Positions 45,835-55,771 of a stretch of 64,000 nt of DNA are shown in pieces. A model generated the notes under the pieces. The model did no database searches. It had not been told where the DNA came from and worked only from the letters and a program-made list of their open reading frames with translations. A program made the position numbers and the translations under genes. The DNA is from Mesorhizobium sp. (GTDB lineage Bacteria > Pseudomonadota > Alphaproteobacteria > Rhizobiales > Rhizobiaceae). Each line of letters begins with the position of its first letter. Position 1 is the first letter of the stretch. The stretch lies in assembly GCA_004020545.1 (NCBI GenBank), contig SAQE01000002.1, forward strand, positions 248,001 to 312,000. The letters run 5' to 3'.

Positions 45835-47237
45835 AGATGCCGCAGACGATCGGCCTCGTGCATTTCATCGGCATCGGCGGCATCGGCATGAGCGGCATCG
45901 CCGAGGTGCTGCACAATCTCGGCTACAAGGTGCAGGGCTCCGACCAGGCCGACGGCGCCAATGTGCAGCGGCTGCGCGACAAAGGCATCGAGTGTTTCGT
46001 CGGCCATAAGGCCGAGAACCTCGGCGACGCCGAGGTGGTCGTCGTGTCGACGGCCATCAAGAAATCCAACCCCGAGCTGAAGGCCGCGCGGGAGAAGTTG
46101 CTTCCCATTGTCCGCCGCGCCGAGATGCTCGCCGAACTGATGCGCTTCCGCCAGGCCGTCGCCATCGGCGGCACGCATGGCAAGACGACGACCACCTCGA
46201 TGGTGGCGACGCTGCTCGAAGCCGGCGGGCTCGACCCGACCGTCATCAATGGCGGCATCATCAACGCCTATGGCACCAATGCCCGCATGGGCGACGGCGA
46301 GTGGATGGTGGTCGAGGCGGACGAGAGCGACGGCACTTTCCTCAAGCTGCCGGCCGATATCGCCGTCGTCACCAACATCGATCCCGAGCACCTCGACCAC
46401 TACGGCAGCTTCGACAAGGTACGCGAGGCCTTCCGCCAGTTCGTCGAGAACGTGCCGTTCTACGGCTTCGGCGTGATGTGCACCGACCATCCTGAGGTGC
46501 AGGCGCTCGTCGGCCGCATCGAGGACCGCCGCGTCATCACCTATGGCGAGAACGCGCAGGCCGACGTGCGGTTCACCAATCATCGCATGGACGGGGCGAC
46601 GTCCGAGTTCGACGTGGTGATCCGCGACCGCAAGGGTCGGGGCTCGACGACGATCGAGGGTCTGCGCCTGCCGATGCCGGGCCGGCACAATGTCTCCAAT
46701 GCGACGGCGGCGATCGCGGTCGCACATGAACTTGGCCTGTCGGCCGAAGCGATCAAGAAGGGCCTGTCCTCCTTCGCGGGGGTCAAGCGGCGCTTCACCC
46801 ACACCGGCTCCTGGAACGGTGTCGACATCTTCGACGATTACGGCCACCATCCCGTCGAGATCGCCGCGGTGCTCAAGGCCGCGCGCGGGGCCACCAAGGG
46901 CCGCGTCATCGCGATCGCGCAGCCGCACCGCTTCACCCGCCTGCATGACCTGTTCAATGAGTTTTCCGTCTGCTTCAACGATGCCGACACGGTGATGGTG
47001 GCGCCGGTCTATGCGGCCGGCGAAGAGCCGATCGAAGGTGTCTCCTCGGACGCGCTGGTATCGCGCATCCGCGCTGGCGGTCATCGCGATGCGCGCTATA
47101 TCGAAGGCCCAGCGGTGATCGCGCCGGCCATTCGCGAGCTTGCCAAACCCGGCGACTTCGTCATCTTCCTCGGTGCCGGCAACATCACGCAATGGGCCTA
47201 TGCGCTGCCCAAGGAACTTGGTGGGGCACCCTCATGA
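45831..47237 (+). CDS. murC: UDP-N-acetylmuramate:L-alanine ligase MurC
   Basis: A 468-residue Mur ligase. [20 protein letters not shown] is the N-terminal UDP-binding motif, [19 protein letters not shown] the P-loop, [15 protein letters not shown] and [14 protein letters not shown] the central domain, and [18 protein letters not shown] with [13 protein letters not shown] the C-terminal domain. It adds L-Ala to UDP-MurNAc, the first peptide step. It is coupled upstream to murG and downstream to murB (ATGATG overlap). Confidence 0.96.
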   Translation: MKMPQTIGLVHFIGIGGIGMSGIAEVLHNLGYKVQGSDQADGANVQRLRDKGIECFVGHKAENLGDAEVVVVSTAIKKSNPELKAAREKLLPIVRRAEMLAELMRFRQAVAIGGTHGKTTTTSMVATLLEAGGLDPTVINGGIINAYGTNARMGDGEWMVVEADESDGTFLKLPADIAVVTNIDPEHLDHYGSFDKVREAFRQFVENVPFYGFGVMCTDHPEVQALVGRIEDRRVITYGENAQADVRFTNHRMDGATSEFDVVIRDRKGRGSTTIEGLRLPMPGRHNVSNATAAIAVAHELGLSAEAIKKGLSSFAGVKRRFTHTGSWNGVDIFDDYGHHPVEIAAVLKAARGATKGRVIAIAQPHRFTRLHDLFNEFSVCFNDADTVMVAPVYAAGEEPIEGVSSDALVSRIRAGGHRDARYIEGPAVIAPAIRELAKPGDFVIFLGAGNITQWAYALPKELGGAPS

Positions 47238-48199
47238 TGCGCGGCCAGGACCTGATCGACAAACTCGGTGACCGGCTTGCCGGCCTGCGCGGTCGCGTCA
47301 CGCCCAATGCCGAGATGGATAAGATCACCTGGTTCCGCGCCGGCGGACAGGCGGAAGCGCTGTTCCAGCCGGCCGACGAGGAGGATCTCGCTGCCTTCCT
47401 GCGCGCGGTGCCTGAGGAAATCCCGATCACCGTGGTCGGCATCGGCTCGAATCTTCTGGTGCGCGACGGCGGTATTCCGGGTTTCGTCGTCAGGCTGTCG
47501 GCCAAGGGCTTTGGCGAAGCCGAAGCCACCGGGCCGACCACGATCAAGGCGGGCGCGGCAACGCCGGACAAGCGTGTCGCGGCGGTCGCATATGAAGCAG
47601 GCATCGGCGGCTTCCATTTCTACCATGGCATCCCGGGCGCCATCGGCGGGGCGCTGAGGATGAATGCGGGCGCCAACGGCGTCGAGACGCGGGAGCGCGT
47701 GGTCGAGGTGCGGGCGCTCGACCGCGCGGGCAATGTTCATACGCTGAGCAATGCCGACATGGGCTATTCCTATCGCCACTCGTCGGCGCCGGCAGGGCTG
47801 ATCTTCACCTCGGCCATTTTCGAAGGCGCTCCGGAAGACAAGGCGGCGATCAAGGCGGCGATGGACGCCGTGCAGAACCATCGCGAGACGGTGCAGCCGA
47901 TCCGCGAGAAGACCGGCGGCTCGACCTTCAAGAATCCCGAAGGCACTTCTGCCTGGAAGGAGATCGACAAGGCCGGCTGCCGTGGGCTGATGATTGGCGG
48001 CGCGCAGATGTCGCCGATGCACTGCAACTTCATGATCAACACCGGCACCGCGACCGGCTACGACCTCGAATATCTCGGCGAGACGGTGCGGGCGCGGGTG
48101 CTGGAAAATTCAGGCATAAGGCTGCACTGGGAGATCCAGCGGCTGGGCAATTTCCGGCCGGGTCACGAGGTCCAGGAATTCCTGGGGCAGCTTCTTTAG
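47234..48199 (+). CDS. murB: UDP-N-acetylenolpyruvoylglucosamine reductase MurB
   Basis: A 321-residue flavoprotein, type II by length. [20 protein letters not shown] begins the FAD domain, [17 protein letters not shown] is the phosphate loop, and [18 protein letters not shown] and [11 protein letters not shown] follow. The C-terminal GSTFKNPEG and [20 protein letters not shown] hold catalytic residues. It reduces UDP-GlcNAc-enolpyruvate to UDP-MurNAc with NADPH. The start overlaps murC. The tight gene chain of the cluster breaks after this gene. Confidence 0.95.
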   Translation: MMRGQDLIDKLGDRLAGLRGRVTPNAEMDKITWFRAGGQAEALFQPADEEDLAAFLRAVPEEIPITVVGIGSNLLVRDGGIPGFVVRLSAKGFGEAEATGPTTIKAGAATPDKRVAAVAYEAGIGGFHFYHGIPGAIGGALRMNAGANGVETRERVVEVRALDRAGNVHTLSNADMGYSYRHSSAPAGLIFTSAIFEGAPEDKAAIKAAMDAVQNHRETVQPIREKTGGSTFKNPEGTSAWKEIDKAGCRGLMIGGAQMSPMHCNFMINTGTATGYDLEYLGETVRARVLENSGIRLHWEIQRLGNFRPGHEVQEFLGQLL

Positions 48200-48510
48200 C
48201 TCGCTGCCAAGTTCAAGTAGTACGTGAACTTCAGTGACAGGCAACGGTCGTCAAGCGTTGCCGTAAAGACTCAACGACACGCTTTTTTCTCCCGTTTTCG
48301 CGGAAAGTGAATCTCTCGGAATCATAGGCACTTGCCAGAGAATCAACTCTCTGATTCTCTGCCCTAAAGCGTTTCCTGATTTGAGTCGTTTGACGCGTTA
48401 CCCGCGTTTTCCGTCTGGGGGGCAACCTGCCGGAAGACTCGGACTCAATGTGCGCGAAAGTTGCGTGCGGAAATATCGGTTGCAGGCCCGGCGTGAGAGG
48501 GGATGACGGG
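48200..48510. promoter_or_regulatory. murB-ddlB gap: GANTC cluster with three hairpins
   Basis: 311 bp, the largest gap within the dcw cluster. GANTC pentamers start at 48268, 48309, 48319, 48340, 48353, 48383, 48436 and 48442: eight in 179 bp. Inverted repeats are AAGTTCA...TGAACTT (48209-48231), GGCAACG...CGTTGCC (48240-48262) and CAGAGAATCA...TGATTCTCTG (48336-48361). The first two may end the murB transcript; the rest probably contains the ddlB-ftsQAZ promoter, though no clear -35/-10 pair is seen. Confidence 0.65.
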
Positions 48511-49437
48511 ATGAAGAAGAAACATGTGGCTGTTCTCCTGGGTGGATTCTCCTCGGAGCGGCCCGTGTCTCTGTCCTCGGGGAAGGCGTGTGCGGATGCG
48601 CTCGAGAATGAAGGTTATCAGGTCACCCGCGTCGATGTTTCGCGCGATGTCGGGTCTGTGCTTGCGGAGCTCAAGCCCGATGTCGCCTTCAATGCGCTGC
48701 ATGGCCCGTTCGGCGAGGACGGCACCATCCAGGGAATTCTCGAATATCTCGCAATTCCCTACACCCATTCGGGTGTGCTCGCTTCGGCGCTGGCCATGAA
48801 CAAGGAGCAGGCGAAGAAGGTCGCCAAGGCTTCCGGCATTCCGGTCGCGGAATCGAAGGTGGTCAACCGCTTCGCCGTCCAGAACAAGCATCCTATGAAG
48901 CCGCCCTATGTGGTGAAGCCGGTCAATGAGGGCTCGAGCTTCGGCGTCGTCATCGTGCATGAGGGGCAGTCGCACCCTCCGCAGGTGATCGGCTTGTCCG
49001 AGTGGAAGTATGGCGAGATCGTCATGGTCGAGCGCTACATCCATGGGCGCGAGCTGACCTGCGCGGTGATGGGCGATGTGGCGCTCGGGGTCTGCGAGAT
49101 CATCCCGACCGGCCATTCCTTCTACGACTATGACTCAAAGTACGTCCCGGGCGGATCAAAACACGAAATCCCTGCTAAAATTTCACCGAATATTTACCAA
49201 AAAATACAGACACTGGCCCTCAAGGCTCATCTTGCTATCGGTTGCCGGGGCGTTTCCCGGTCGGACTTCCGTTACGACGACCGTCACTCCGAAAACGGCG
49301 AGGTTGTCTGGCTTGAGATCAACACCCAGCCGGGCATGACGCCGACGTCTCTGGTGCCTGAAATCGCCGCGCAAGCGGGGCACTCGTTCGGCGATTTGTT
49401 GAGTTGGATGGTGGAGGACGCTTCGTGTCTGCGTTGA
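48511..49437 (+). CDS. ddlB: D-alanine:D-alanine ligase
   Basis: A 308-residue ATP-grasp enzyme. [20 protein letters not shown] is the N-terminal loop, [19 protein letters not shown] and [20 protein letters not shown] follow, [15 protein letters not shown] binds ATP, and [18 protein letters not shown] and [19 protein letters not shown] are active-site segments. It makes the dipeptide used by MurF. A 40-base stretch at 49171-49210 is only about 30% GC, unlike the rest of the gene. The ATG 48511 is chosen over the frame from 48448. The end overlaps ftsQ by 13 bases. Confidence 0.95.
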   Translation: MKKKHVAVLLGGFSSERPVSLSSGKACADALENEGYQVTRVDVSRDVGSVLAELKPDVAFNALHGPFGEDGTIQGILEYLAIPYTHSGVLASALAMNKEQAKKVAKASGIPVAESKVVNRFAVQNKHPMKPPYVVKPVNEGSSFGVVIVHEGQSHPPQVIGLSEWKYGEIVMVERYIHGRELTCAVMGDVALGVCEIIPTGHSFYDYDSKYVPGGSKHEIPAKISPNIYQKIQTLALKAHLAIGCRGVSRSDFRYDDRHSENGEVVWLEINTQPGMTPTSLVPEIAAQAGHSFGDLLSWMVEDASCLR

Positions 49438-50366
49438 GGTGGGGACAGGGCAAGGGCGGCGGGGCTGGTCTCTCGCTGTTCGGTGTGTCGCTGTCGTTCG
49501 ACCATTTCGTGTTGCCGCGCCAGCTTCGCCGGCCGGTGCGCCTGCTTGCCCGTCTCTGCGACGGCGAGTATGAGGCGCCGCGCTTTTCCGCCGCGATCCT
49601 CTCGGCTGCCTTGCTGGCTTCGGCGGGAGCCTATGGCGCCTATCTCGGCGGTTATGCCGACAGTGTCGTGCAGGGCGTGACGGCCCGCACCGGTTTTGCC
49701 GTCGATCAGATCAAGGTCGTCGGCAATCGCCAGACTTCCGAGATCGATATACTCGACCGGCTCGGCCTCGACGGATGGACGTCGCTGATCGGTTTCGATG
49801 CCGAGGCTGCGCGCGGGCGTATCGCGACGTTGCCCTGGGTCGAGGTCGCGGCGGTGCGCAAGATCTATCCGCATACGCTGGAGGTTCGTGTCGAGGAGCG
49901 CGAGCCCTTCGCGCTCTGGCAGCAGGGCGATTCGCTTTCGGTGATCGAGCGCTCGGGCGAGGTGATCGCGCCGTTCTCGGGCGGCAAGCAGGCCTTGCTG
50001 CCGCTGATCATCGGCACGGGCGCGCCGGCCAAGGCGCCGGACTTCCTGGAGAAGATCAAGCGCTATCCGGAGCTCGCCGCGCGCGTCAAAGGCTATATCC
50101 GTGTCGGCGAGCGGCGCTGGGATCTGAAACTCGAGAACGGCATCACGGTCAAGCTGCCGGAAGACGACGAGGATCGTGCGATCGCCGAACTCGTCAAGCT
50201 CGACCATGACAATGGACTTTTGACGCGCGACATCGCCGCGGTCGACATGCGGCTATCCGATCGGCTGGTGGTGGAGCTCTCGCCGGAGGCGGCGACGCAG
50301 CGCGAGGCCGCGCTCAGCGAAAAGCCGAAGAGCCTGACCAAGCGCAAGTCGGAGACGAAGATATGA
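49425..50366 (+). CDS. ftsQ: Cell division protein FtsQ
   Basis: A 313-residue bitopic protein from GTG 49425, with GGAGG upstream inside ddlB. A cytoplasmic part of ~50 residues is followed by a membrane helix ([20 protein letters not shown]). The POTRA domain starts at [20 protein letters not shown], and the FtsQ domain contains [20 protein letters not shown] and [12 protein letters not shown]. It scaffolds FtsB-FtsL at the septum. The C-terminus is Lys-rich. It overlaps ftsA by ATGA. Confidence 0.94.
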   Translation: MSALRWGQGKGGGAGLSLFGVSLSFDHFVLPRQLRRPVRLLARLCDGEYEAPRFSAAILSAALLASAGAYGAYLGGYADSVVQGVTARTGFAVDQIKVVGNRQTSEIDILDRLGLDGWTSLIGFDAEAARGRIATLPWVEVAAVRKIYPHTLEVRVEEREPFALWQQGDSLSVIERSGEVIAPFSGGKQALLPLIIGTGAPAKAPDFLEKIKRYPELAARVKGYIRVGERRWDLKLENGITVKLPEDDEDRAIAELVKLDHDNGLLTRDIAAVDMRLSDRLVVELSPEAATQREAALSEKPKSLTKRKSETKI

Positions 50367-51670
50367 GCTGGCTTGGCGGCAGCGGTGATGCTTCTTCGCG
50401 ACGGTCGGGCACGCTTACGGTGCTCGATGTGGGCTCGAGCAAGGTTTGCTGCGTGGTGGCGAAGTTGAAGCCAAACGATGACGGCAAGCTTCTGCGCGGA
50501 CGCTCGCATCGCATCCAGGTGATCGGCATCGGCCATCAGAAATCGCAAGGCGTGAAGTCTGGTGTCGTGGTCGATCTCGACCGCGCCGAGCATGCCATCC
50601 GTCTTGCCGTCGACGCGGCCGAGCGCATGGCGGGGCTCACGGTCGATTCCCTCATCGTCAACATGACGGCCGGCCGGCTGAAGAGCGAAGCCTTCTCGGC
50701 AACCATCAATCTCGGCGGCCACCAGGTCGAGGAAACCGATATCAAGCGCGTGCTCGCTGCCGGCGCCAAGCAGGCGCTGCGGGCCGAGCGCGAGGTGGTC
50801 CACTCGCTTCCTGTCGGCTTCTCGCTCGATGCCGAACGCGGCGTGCGCGATCCGCGCGGAATGGTCGGCGACGCGCTCGGCGTCGACATGCATGTGCTGA
50901 CCGGCGACGCCGCTCCGATGCGCAATCTGGAGCTCTGCATCAACCGCTCGCATCTTTCGGTCGAGCGCATGGTGGCGACGCCCTATGCCAGCGGTCTCGC
51001 GGCTCTGGTCGACGACGAGCTCGAAATGGGCGCTGCCTGCATCGACATGGGCGGCGGCACCACGACGATCTCCGTGTTCTCGGAAGGCAAGTTCGTGCAT
51101 GGCGACGCCATCGCCATCGGCGGCAACCACGTGACGCTCGACATGGCCAAGGGCCTGTCGACTTCGCTCGACGCCGCCGAACGGCTGAAGGTGATGCACG
51201 GCTCGGCGCTGCCCGGCAGCGCCGACGACCGCGACCTGGTTTCCATCCAGCCGATCGGCGAGGAAGGCGAATTGCCGCTGCAGATCCCGCGCTCGGTGAT
51301 GACGCGCATCATCCGCGCGCGCATCGACGAAACGCTGGAGCTGTTGCGCGACCGATTGAACAAGTCGGGCTATGGCAACGCCGTCGGCAAGCGTGTCGTC
51401 CTCACCGGCGGCGCCAGCCAGTTGGCGGGCCTGCCGGAGGCGGCGCGCCGCATCCTCGGACGCAATGTGCGCATCGGCCGCCCGCTCGGCGTGGCGGGCC
51501 TGCCGGAAGCGGCCAAGGGGCCGGCGTTCTCGACCCCGGTCGGGCTTATGATCTACCCGCAGATGGCGAGCTTCGAGAGCCATTCGGCGAAAGGACTTTC
51601 CGGTTTCAGGATGACCGGAACGGGCGGAAAACTGCATCGCATGAGTCAGTGGTTGAGAGACAGTTTTTAA
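50363..51670 (+). CDS. ftsA: Cell division protein FtsA
   Basis: A 435-residue actin-fold ATPase. TVLDVGSSKVCCVVAKLK is the phosphate-1 motif, GVVVDLDRAEHAIRLAVDAA is in the 1C domain region, and ACIDMGGGTTTISVFSEGKF is phosphate-2. VVLTGGASQLAGLPEAARRI is the adenosine motif, and the C-terminal amphipathic peptide (HRMSQWLRDSF) binds the membrane. It tethers FtsZ to the inner membrane. It is coupled to ftsQ and stands 67 bp before ftsZ. Confidence 0.96.
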   Translation: MSWLGGSGDASSRRSGTLTVLDVGSSKVCCVVAKLKPNDDGKLLRGRSHRIQVIGIGHQKSQGVKSGVVVDLDRAEHAIRLAVDAAERMAGLTVDSLIVNMTAGRLKSEAFSATINLGGHQVEETDIKRVLAAGAKQALRAEREVVHSLPVGFSLDAERGVRDPRGMVGDALGVDMHVLTGDAAPMRNLELCINRSHLSVERMVATPYASGLAALVDDELEMGAACIDMGGGTTTISVFSEGKFVHGDAIAIGGNHVTLDMAKGLSTSLDAAERLKVMHGSALPGSADDRDLVSIQPIGEEGELPLQIPRSVMTRIIRARIDETLELLRDRLNKSGYGNAVGKRVVLTGGASQLAGLPEAARRILGRNVRIGRPLGVAGLPEAAKGPAFSTPVGLMIYPQMASFESHSAKGLSGFRMTGTGGKLHRMSQWLRDSF

Positions 51671-51737
51671 TTTGACGGGGACAGCCCCATAGGCGGCCGC
51701 AGCGGCGAGGCGGCGGGAAAGGCAAAGGACGGAGACA

Positions 51738-53387
51738 ATGACCATCAATCTGCAAAAGCCGGACATCACCGAGCTCAAGCCACGCATCACCGTGTTCGGT
51801 GTCGGCGGCGGCGGCGGCAATGCCGTCAACAACATGATCACCGCCGGCCTGCGCGGCGTCGAGTTCGTGGTGGCCAACACCGACGCGCAGGCGCTGACGA
51901 TGTCGAAGGCCGAGCGGCTGATCCAGCTCGGCGCGCATGTCACCGAAGGGCTTGGCGCCGGCTCACAGCCGGAAGTCGGCCGCGCCGCGGCGGAAGAATG
52001 CATCGACGAGATCATCGACCATCTCTCCAACACGCATATGTGCTTCGTCACCGCCGGCATGGGCGGCGGCACGGGTACGGGCGCTGCTCCGGTCGTTGCC
52101 CGCGCGGCCCGGGAGAAGGGCATCCTCACCGTCGGCGTCGTCACCAAGCCGTTCCACTTCGAAGGCCAGCGCCGCATGAAGACGGCCGATATGGGCATCG
52201 AGGAACTGCAGAAATGCGTCGATACGCTGATCGTCATCCCCAACCAGAACCTGTTCCGGCTGGCCAATGACAAGACCACCTTCGCCGATGCCTTCGCGAT
52301 GGCCGACCAGGTGCTCTACTCGGGCGTTGCCTGCATCACCGACCTGATGGTCAAGGAAGGCCTGATCAACCTCGACTTCGCCGACGTCCGTTCGGTGATG
52401 CGCGAGATGGGCAAGGCGATGATGGGTACGGGCGAGGCTTCGGGCGAGGGCCGCGCGATGGCCGCCGCGGAAGCCGCGATCGCCAACCCGCTGCTCGACG
52501 AAACCTCAATGAAGGGCGCCAAGGGCCTGCTGATCTCGATTACCGGCGGTCGCGACCTCACCCTGTTCGAGGTCGACGAAGCCGCGACCCGCATCCGCGA
52601 GGAGGTCGACCAGGACGCCAATATCATCCTGGGCGCCACCTTCGACGAGGAGCTGGAAGGCGTCATCCGTGTCTCGGTGGTCGCCACCGGCATCGACAAG
52701 TCGGCGGCCGAAATCGCTGCCGCGCCGATCTCGATCCGCGCGCCGCAGAAGCCGGTTGCCCGCCCGGCTGCGCCCGTTCAGGAAAGCCGTCCGGCACCGG
52801 TTCAACAGCAGGCTTACGAGCCGCGCGCGGTCGATCCGGTCGCCGAGGCGATCCAGCTTGCCGAGGCAAATGCGGCCGCGATGGCGCAGCCGCGCCCAGT
52901 CCCGGTCGACGACTTCCGGCCGCAGAGCAAGATCTTCCAGGCCCCGCCGGCGCAGCCGCAGCCGGTGGTGCAGCAGCAGGTCGTGCAGCCGGCGCCGCAG
53001 CGTGAGATGCCGCAGCCTGTTGCCGCGGCGCCGCAGCGCATGCCGCGCGTCGAGGACTTTCCGCCGGTGGTGAAGGCCGAGGTGGAAGCCAAGAGCCGCC
53101 CTGCCGACCACGAGAACAGCGGGCCGATGGGGCTGATCAAGCGCCTGACCAACGGCCTGACCCGCCGCGAGGAAGAGCCGGCCCGGCTCCAGCCGGCGCA
53201 GCCGCGCGAGCCGAAACTGCGCCAGGCGGCACCTGAAATGCGCCGCCTCGCCAGCCAGGACCCGCAGCTCTACGCGCCGCGCCGCGGCCAACTCGACGAC
53301 CAGGGACGCCTCACGCCGCAGAGCCGCACGGTGCAGGAAGACGACCAGCTGGAGATTCCGGCGTTCCTGCGCCGCCAGGCCAACTGA
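51738..53387 (+). CDS. ftsZ: Cell division GTPase FtsZ, long-linker form
   Basis: A 549-residue tubulin homologue. [18 protein letters not shown] and the signature [18 protein letters not shown] bind GTP, and the T7 loop region reads [17 protein letters not shown]. After about residue 320 comes a ~200-residue Pro/Gln/Ala-rich linker, then the conserved tail [12 protein letters not shown] that binds FtsA and other partners. Total length is well above the ~380 of E. coli but usual for Rhizobiales. GGACGGAG precedes the ATG, and a strong hairpin follows the gene. Confidence 0.97.
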   Translation: MTINLQKPDITELKPRITVFGVGGGGGNAVNNMITAGLRGVEFVVANTDAQALTMSKAERLIQLGAHVTEGLGAGSQPEVGRAAAEECIDEIIDHLSNTHMCFVTAGMGGGTGTGAAPVVARAAREKGILTVGVVTKPFHFEGQRRMKTADMGIEELQKCVDTLIVIPNQNLFRLANDKTTFADAFAMADQVLYSGVACITDLMVKEGLINLDFADVRSVMREMGKAMMGTGEASGEGRAMAAAEAAIANPLLDETSMKGAKGLLISITGGRDLTLFEVDEAATRIREEVDQDANIILGATFDEELEGVIRVSVVATGIDKSAAEIAAAPISIRAPQKPVARPAAPVQESRPAPVQQQAYEPRAVDPVAEAIQLAEANAAAMAQPRPVPVDDFRPQSKIFQAPPAQPQPVVQQQVVQPAPQREMPQPVAAAPQRMPRVEDFPPVVKAEVEAKSRPADHENSGPMGLIKRLTNGLTRREEEPARLQPAQPREPKLRQAAPEMRRLASQDPQLYAPRRGQLDDQGRLTPQSRTVQEDDQLEIPAFLRRQAN

Positions 53388-53750
53388 TCGATACAGCGGG
53401 CCGTGATCGTTAACGATATATAACGGTTGTTAACAGGCAGACGAGAAATCGTCTGCCTGTTGGCGTTAAAGATGGTTGTAAAACAGAGAGTTACAAGCGT
53501 TTTTTCGCTCCCTGCCGCGGTTACAAAGGGTAAGAAACCGTGATTTGGAGTCTCTCGGACGGGCCATTATCTTCGCCTCGGACTAAAGTCGGTTTGCCGG
53601 GATTCGGGGAGTTGGCCCTGCCTGCCGATCATATCAGAGCCGCATGCCTTGTTTCATTTGCCGCATTCATGCGGACGCAAGACGATCCGTCTGGCTGAAA
53701 ATGCTCAAGAGGCTGATGAAGCGGACGCAGGCAGTTAGGGCTTATGGGGT
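53388..53750. other. ftsZ-lpxC intergenic region
   Basis: 363 bp. It holds the 12-bp perfect palindrome ATCGTTAACGAT (53406-53417), the ftsZ terminator hairpin, two GANTC sites (53548 and 53601) and CCGCAT-TC-ATGCGG near 53660. No gene is supported, and the lpxC promoter is not evident. Confidence 0.5.
53432..53461 (+). terminator. ftsZ terminator hairpin
   Basis: AACAGGCAGACGA-GAAA-TCGTCTGCCTGTT: a perfect 13-bp stem closed by a GAAA tetraloop, 44 bp after the ftsZ stop. The downstream T-tract is weak (TTGGCGTT). Confidence 0.75.
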
Positions 53751-54692
53751 TTGTCTTTGCACGACTATCAGACGACAGTTAAAGCGCGCGTGACGTTGAC
53801 CGGCACGGGCGTCCACAGCGGCAAGCCCGTCACCGTTCATTTCCTGCCTGCCGACGCCGATACCGGCATCGTGTTCCACCTGTCGAATGGCGACGAGGGC
53901 CGGGAGTTCCGCGCGCTGGTCTCCGAGGTCGGCGCCACCGACCTTTGCACCATGCTCGGCGATCCGGCCGGCGAGCATATCGGAACCGTCGAGCACCTGA
54001 TGGCGACGGTGTTCGGGCTTGGCATCGACAATCTCATCATCGAGATCGACGGTCCGGAAGTTCCCATTCTCGACGGCAGCGCCATGGCCTTTGTCGAGGC
54101 CTTCGACCAGGCGGGTATCGAGACGCTGGCGGTCAAGCGCCGCTATATCCGGGTGGTCAAGCCGATTCGCATCGAAGCCGGCGCATCATGGGCGGAATTC
54201 CGCCCTTACGACGGCACGCGATTCGAGATCGAGATCGATTTCGAAAGCCCGGCGATCGGTCGCCAGCTCTTTGCCTCCGACATCAACCCCGACATCTTCC
54301 GCCGCGACATCGCGCGGGCGCGCACCTTCGGTTTCATGAAGGATGTCGAGCGGCTGTGGGCCGCCGGCTACGCGCTCGGCTCGTCGCTGGAAAATTCGCT
54401 GGTCATCGGCGACGACAACCGCGTCATCAATGTCGGCGGGCTGCGCTATCCCAACGAATTCGCCCGACACAAGACGCTCGATGCCATGGGTGATCTGGCG
54501 CTTGCCGGCGCGCGCTTCATCGGCTGCTTCCGCTCCTATCGCGGCGGTCACCGGATGAACGCGGCGGCGCTGCGCCGGCTGCTGTCGGACCGGACGGCCT
54601 TCGAGATCGTCGAGACACGACGCCGCGAGCGCGGCCGCGTAGCAGAAATGATCGCCGTCAGCGGGCCGGTCTACGCGCCCTGGGTGATCTGA
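53751..54692 (+). CDS. lpxC: UDP-3-O-acyl-N-acetylglucosamine deacetylase LpxC
   Basis: A 313-residue zinc deacetylase. TLTGTGVHSGKPVTVHFLPA is the N-terminal substrate loop, GTVEHLMATVFGLGIDNLII gives the first Zn-ligand His, and NEFARHKTLDAMGDLALAG holds the HKxxD Zn/catalytic motif. It commits to lipid A synthesis. The start is TTG at 53751: an in-frame TAG at 53736 excludes anything longer, and the next ATG lies deep inside the fold. GGGG is the only Shine-Dalgarno-like sequence. Confidence 0.94.
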   Translation: MSLHDYQTTVKARVTLTGTGVHSGKPVTVHFLPADADTGIVFHLSNGDEGREFRALVSEVGATDLCTMLGDPAGEHIGTVEHLMATVFGLGIDNLIIEIDGPEVPILDGSAMAFVEAFDQAGIETLAVKRRYIRVVKPIRIEAGASWAEFRPYDGTRFEIEIDFESPAIGRQLFASDINPDIFRRDIARARTFGFMKDVERLWAAGYALGSSLENSLVIGDDNRVINVGGLRYPNEFARHKTLDAMGDLALAGARFIGCFRSYRGGHRMNAAALRRLLSDRTAFEIVETRRRERGRVAEMIAVSGPVYAPWVI

Positions 54693-54720
54693 TTCTTAAC
54701 GATTTTCTGGCTTTGTAGGT

Positions 54721-54752
54721 GGCCTTGTGTTGCACAGGTGCATCACAAGGCC
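54721..54752 (+). terminator. Long hairpin downstream of lpxC
   Basis: GGCCTTGTG and CACAAGGCC (54721-54729, 54744-54752) enclose a second stem TGCAC/GTGCA with a two-base apex. It starts 28 bp after the lpxC stop. There is no T-tract after it, so it may be a processing or attenuating structure rather than a classic terminator. Confidence 0.55.
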
Positions 54753-54893
54753 ATGAAATTATACTGCTTTGGGCACAGCGCCAAACCGCCACAAAAATGT
54801 GCGATTGGCCGGACATAGCGTTGCCGGGCAAGGGGATTATGGTTTATGGCTGCGGCCCGGACCGAAACGGCGCCGAAAGGGCGGAATTCAAAC

Positions 54894-55763
54894 ATGTTTT
54901 TTTCGCGAGTTGGTCAATCGAAGGCGCCGCATCGGGCTGTTTTCCTGGCGTTTTCGTTGATTGCCCCGTCGCTGGTGCTGTCGGCCTGCATGTCGTCCGA
55001 GAAGGACGTCAATCTGGCGACCTATGTCGACCAGACCGAGCCGGCCGACGTTCTCTACAATCAAGGCCTCGCCAACCTGAATGCCGGCCGTCTCGATGAA
55101 GCGAGCAAGAAGTTCGACGCCGTCGACCGCCAGCATCCCTATTCGGAATTCGCCCGCAAATCGATGGTAATGGGCGCCTTCGCCGACTATCGCGCCGGTA
55201 ATTATGACGAGGCGATCGGTTCCGCCAAGCGCTATCTCACGCTCTATCCGTCGACCGACGATGCCCCCTATGCCCAGTATATCATCGGCTTGAGCTACTA
55301 CCGGCAGATCAAGGACGTCACCCAGGACCAGAAGGAAGCGCGCCAGACGGTGCAGACCATGCAGGACCTTGTGACGCGCTGGCCGACTTCCGAATATGTC
55401 GACGACGCCAAGGACAAGATCCGCTTCGCCACCGACCAGCTCGCCGGCAAGGAGATGCAGATCGGCCGCTACTATCTCGAACGCCGCGAATATATCGCCG
55501 CCGTCAAGCGATTCCGCACGGTGGTGGAGACCTATTCCAACACGCGCCACGTCGAGGAGGCGCTGGCGCGCCTGACCGAGAGCTACTATGCGATGGGGCT
55601 GACATCGGAAGCGCAGACGGCGGCGGCGGTGCTCGGCAACAACTATCCGGACAGCCAATGGTACAAGGATTCCTACAAGCTCCTGCAGAGCAACGGGCTT
55701 GAGCCGCGCGAAAATGCCGGGTCGTGGATATCCAAGGCCGGGAAGCTGATCACCGGCGCCTGA
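54894..55763 (+). CDS. bamD: Outer membrane assembly lipoprotein BamD
   Basis: A 289-residue lipoprotein. The signal segment (about 11-31) ends in the lipobox LVLSAC. TPR repeats follow: [60 protein letters not shown] and [20 protein letters not shown]. This spacing is that of BamD (YfiO), which feeds outer-membrane proteins to BamA. The start ATG 54894 is preferred to 54846 because the shorter N-terminus gives a normal signal peptide. It lies nine bases before recN. Confidence 0.93.
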   Translation: MFFSRVGQSKAPHRAVFLAFSLIAPSLVLSACMSSEKDVNLATYVDQTEPADVLYNQGLANLNAGRLDEASKKFDAVDRQHPYSEFARKSMVMGAFADYRAGNYDEAIGSAKRYLTLYPSTDDAPYAQYIIGLSYYRQIKDVTQDQKEARQTVQTMQDLVTRWPTSEYVDDAKDKIRFATDQLAGKEMQIGRYYLERREYIAAVKRFRTVVETYSNTRHVEEALARLTESYYAMGLTSEAQTAAAVLGNNYPDSQWYKDSYKLLQSNGLEPRENAGSWISKAGKLITGA

Positions 55764-55771
55764 CACCCCTG

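Noticed and set aside
48231-48239. Single CTGTCAC/GTGACAG-like half sites (also near 63605 and 63770)
   Set aside because: They lack the second 7-base repeat at an 11-bp distance and are not PHO boxes.
53410-53425. CtrA-like site TTAA-N7-TAAC downstream of ftsZ
   Set aside because: The second half does not match TTAAC, and the position after a gene end with a strong terminator is wrong for ftsZ control.
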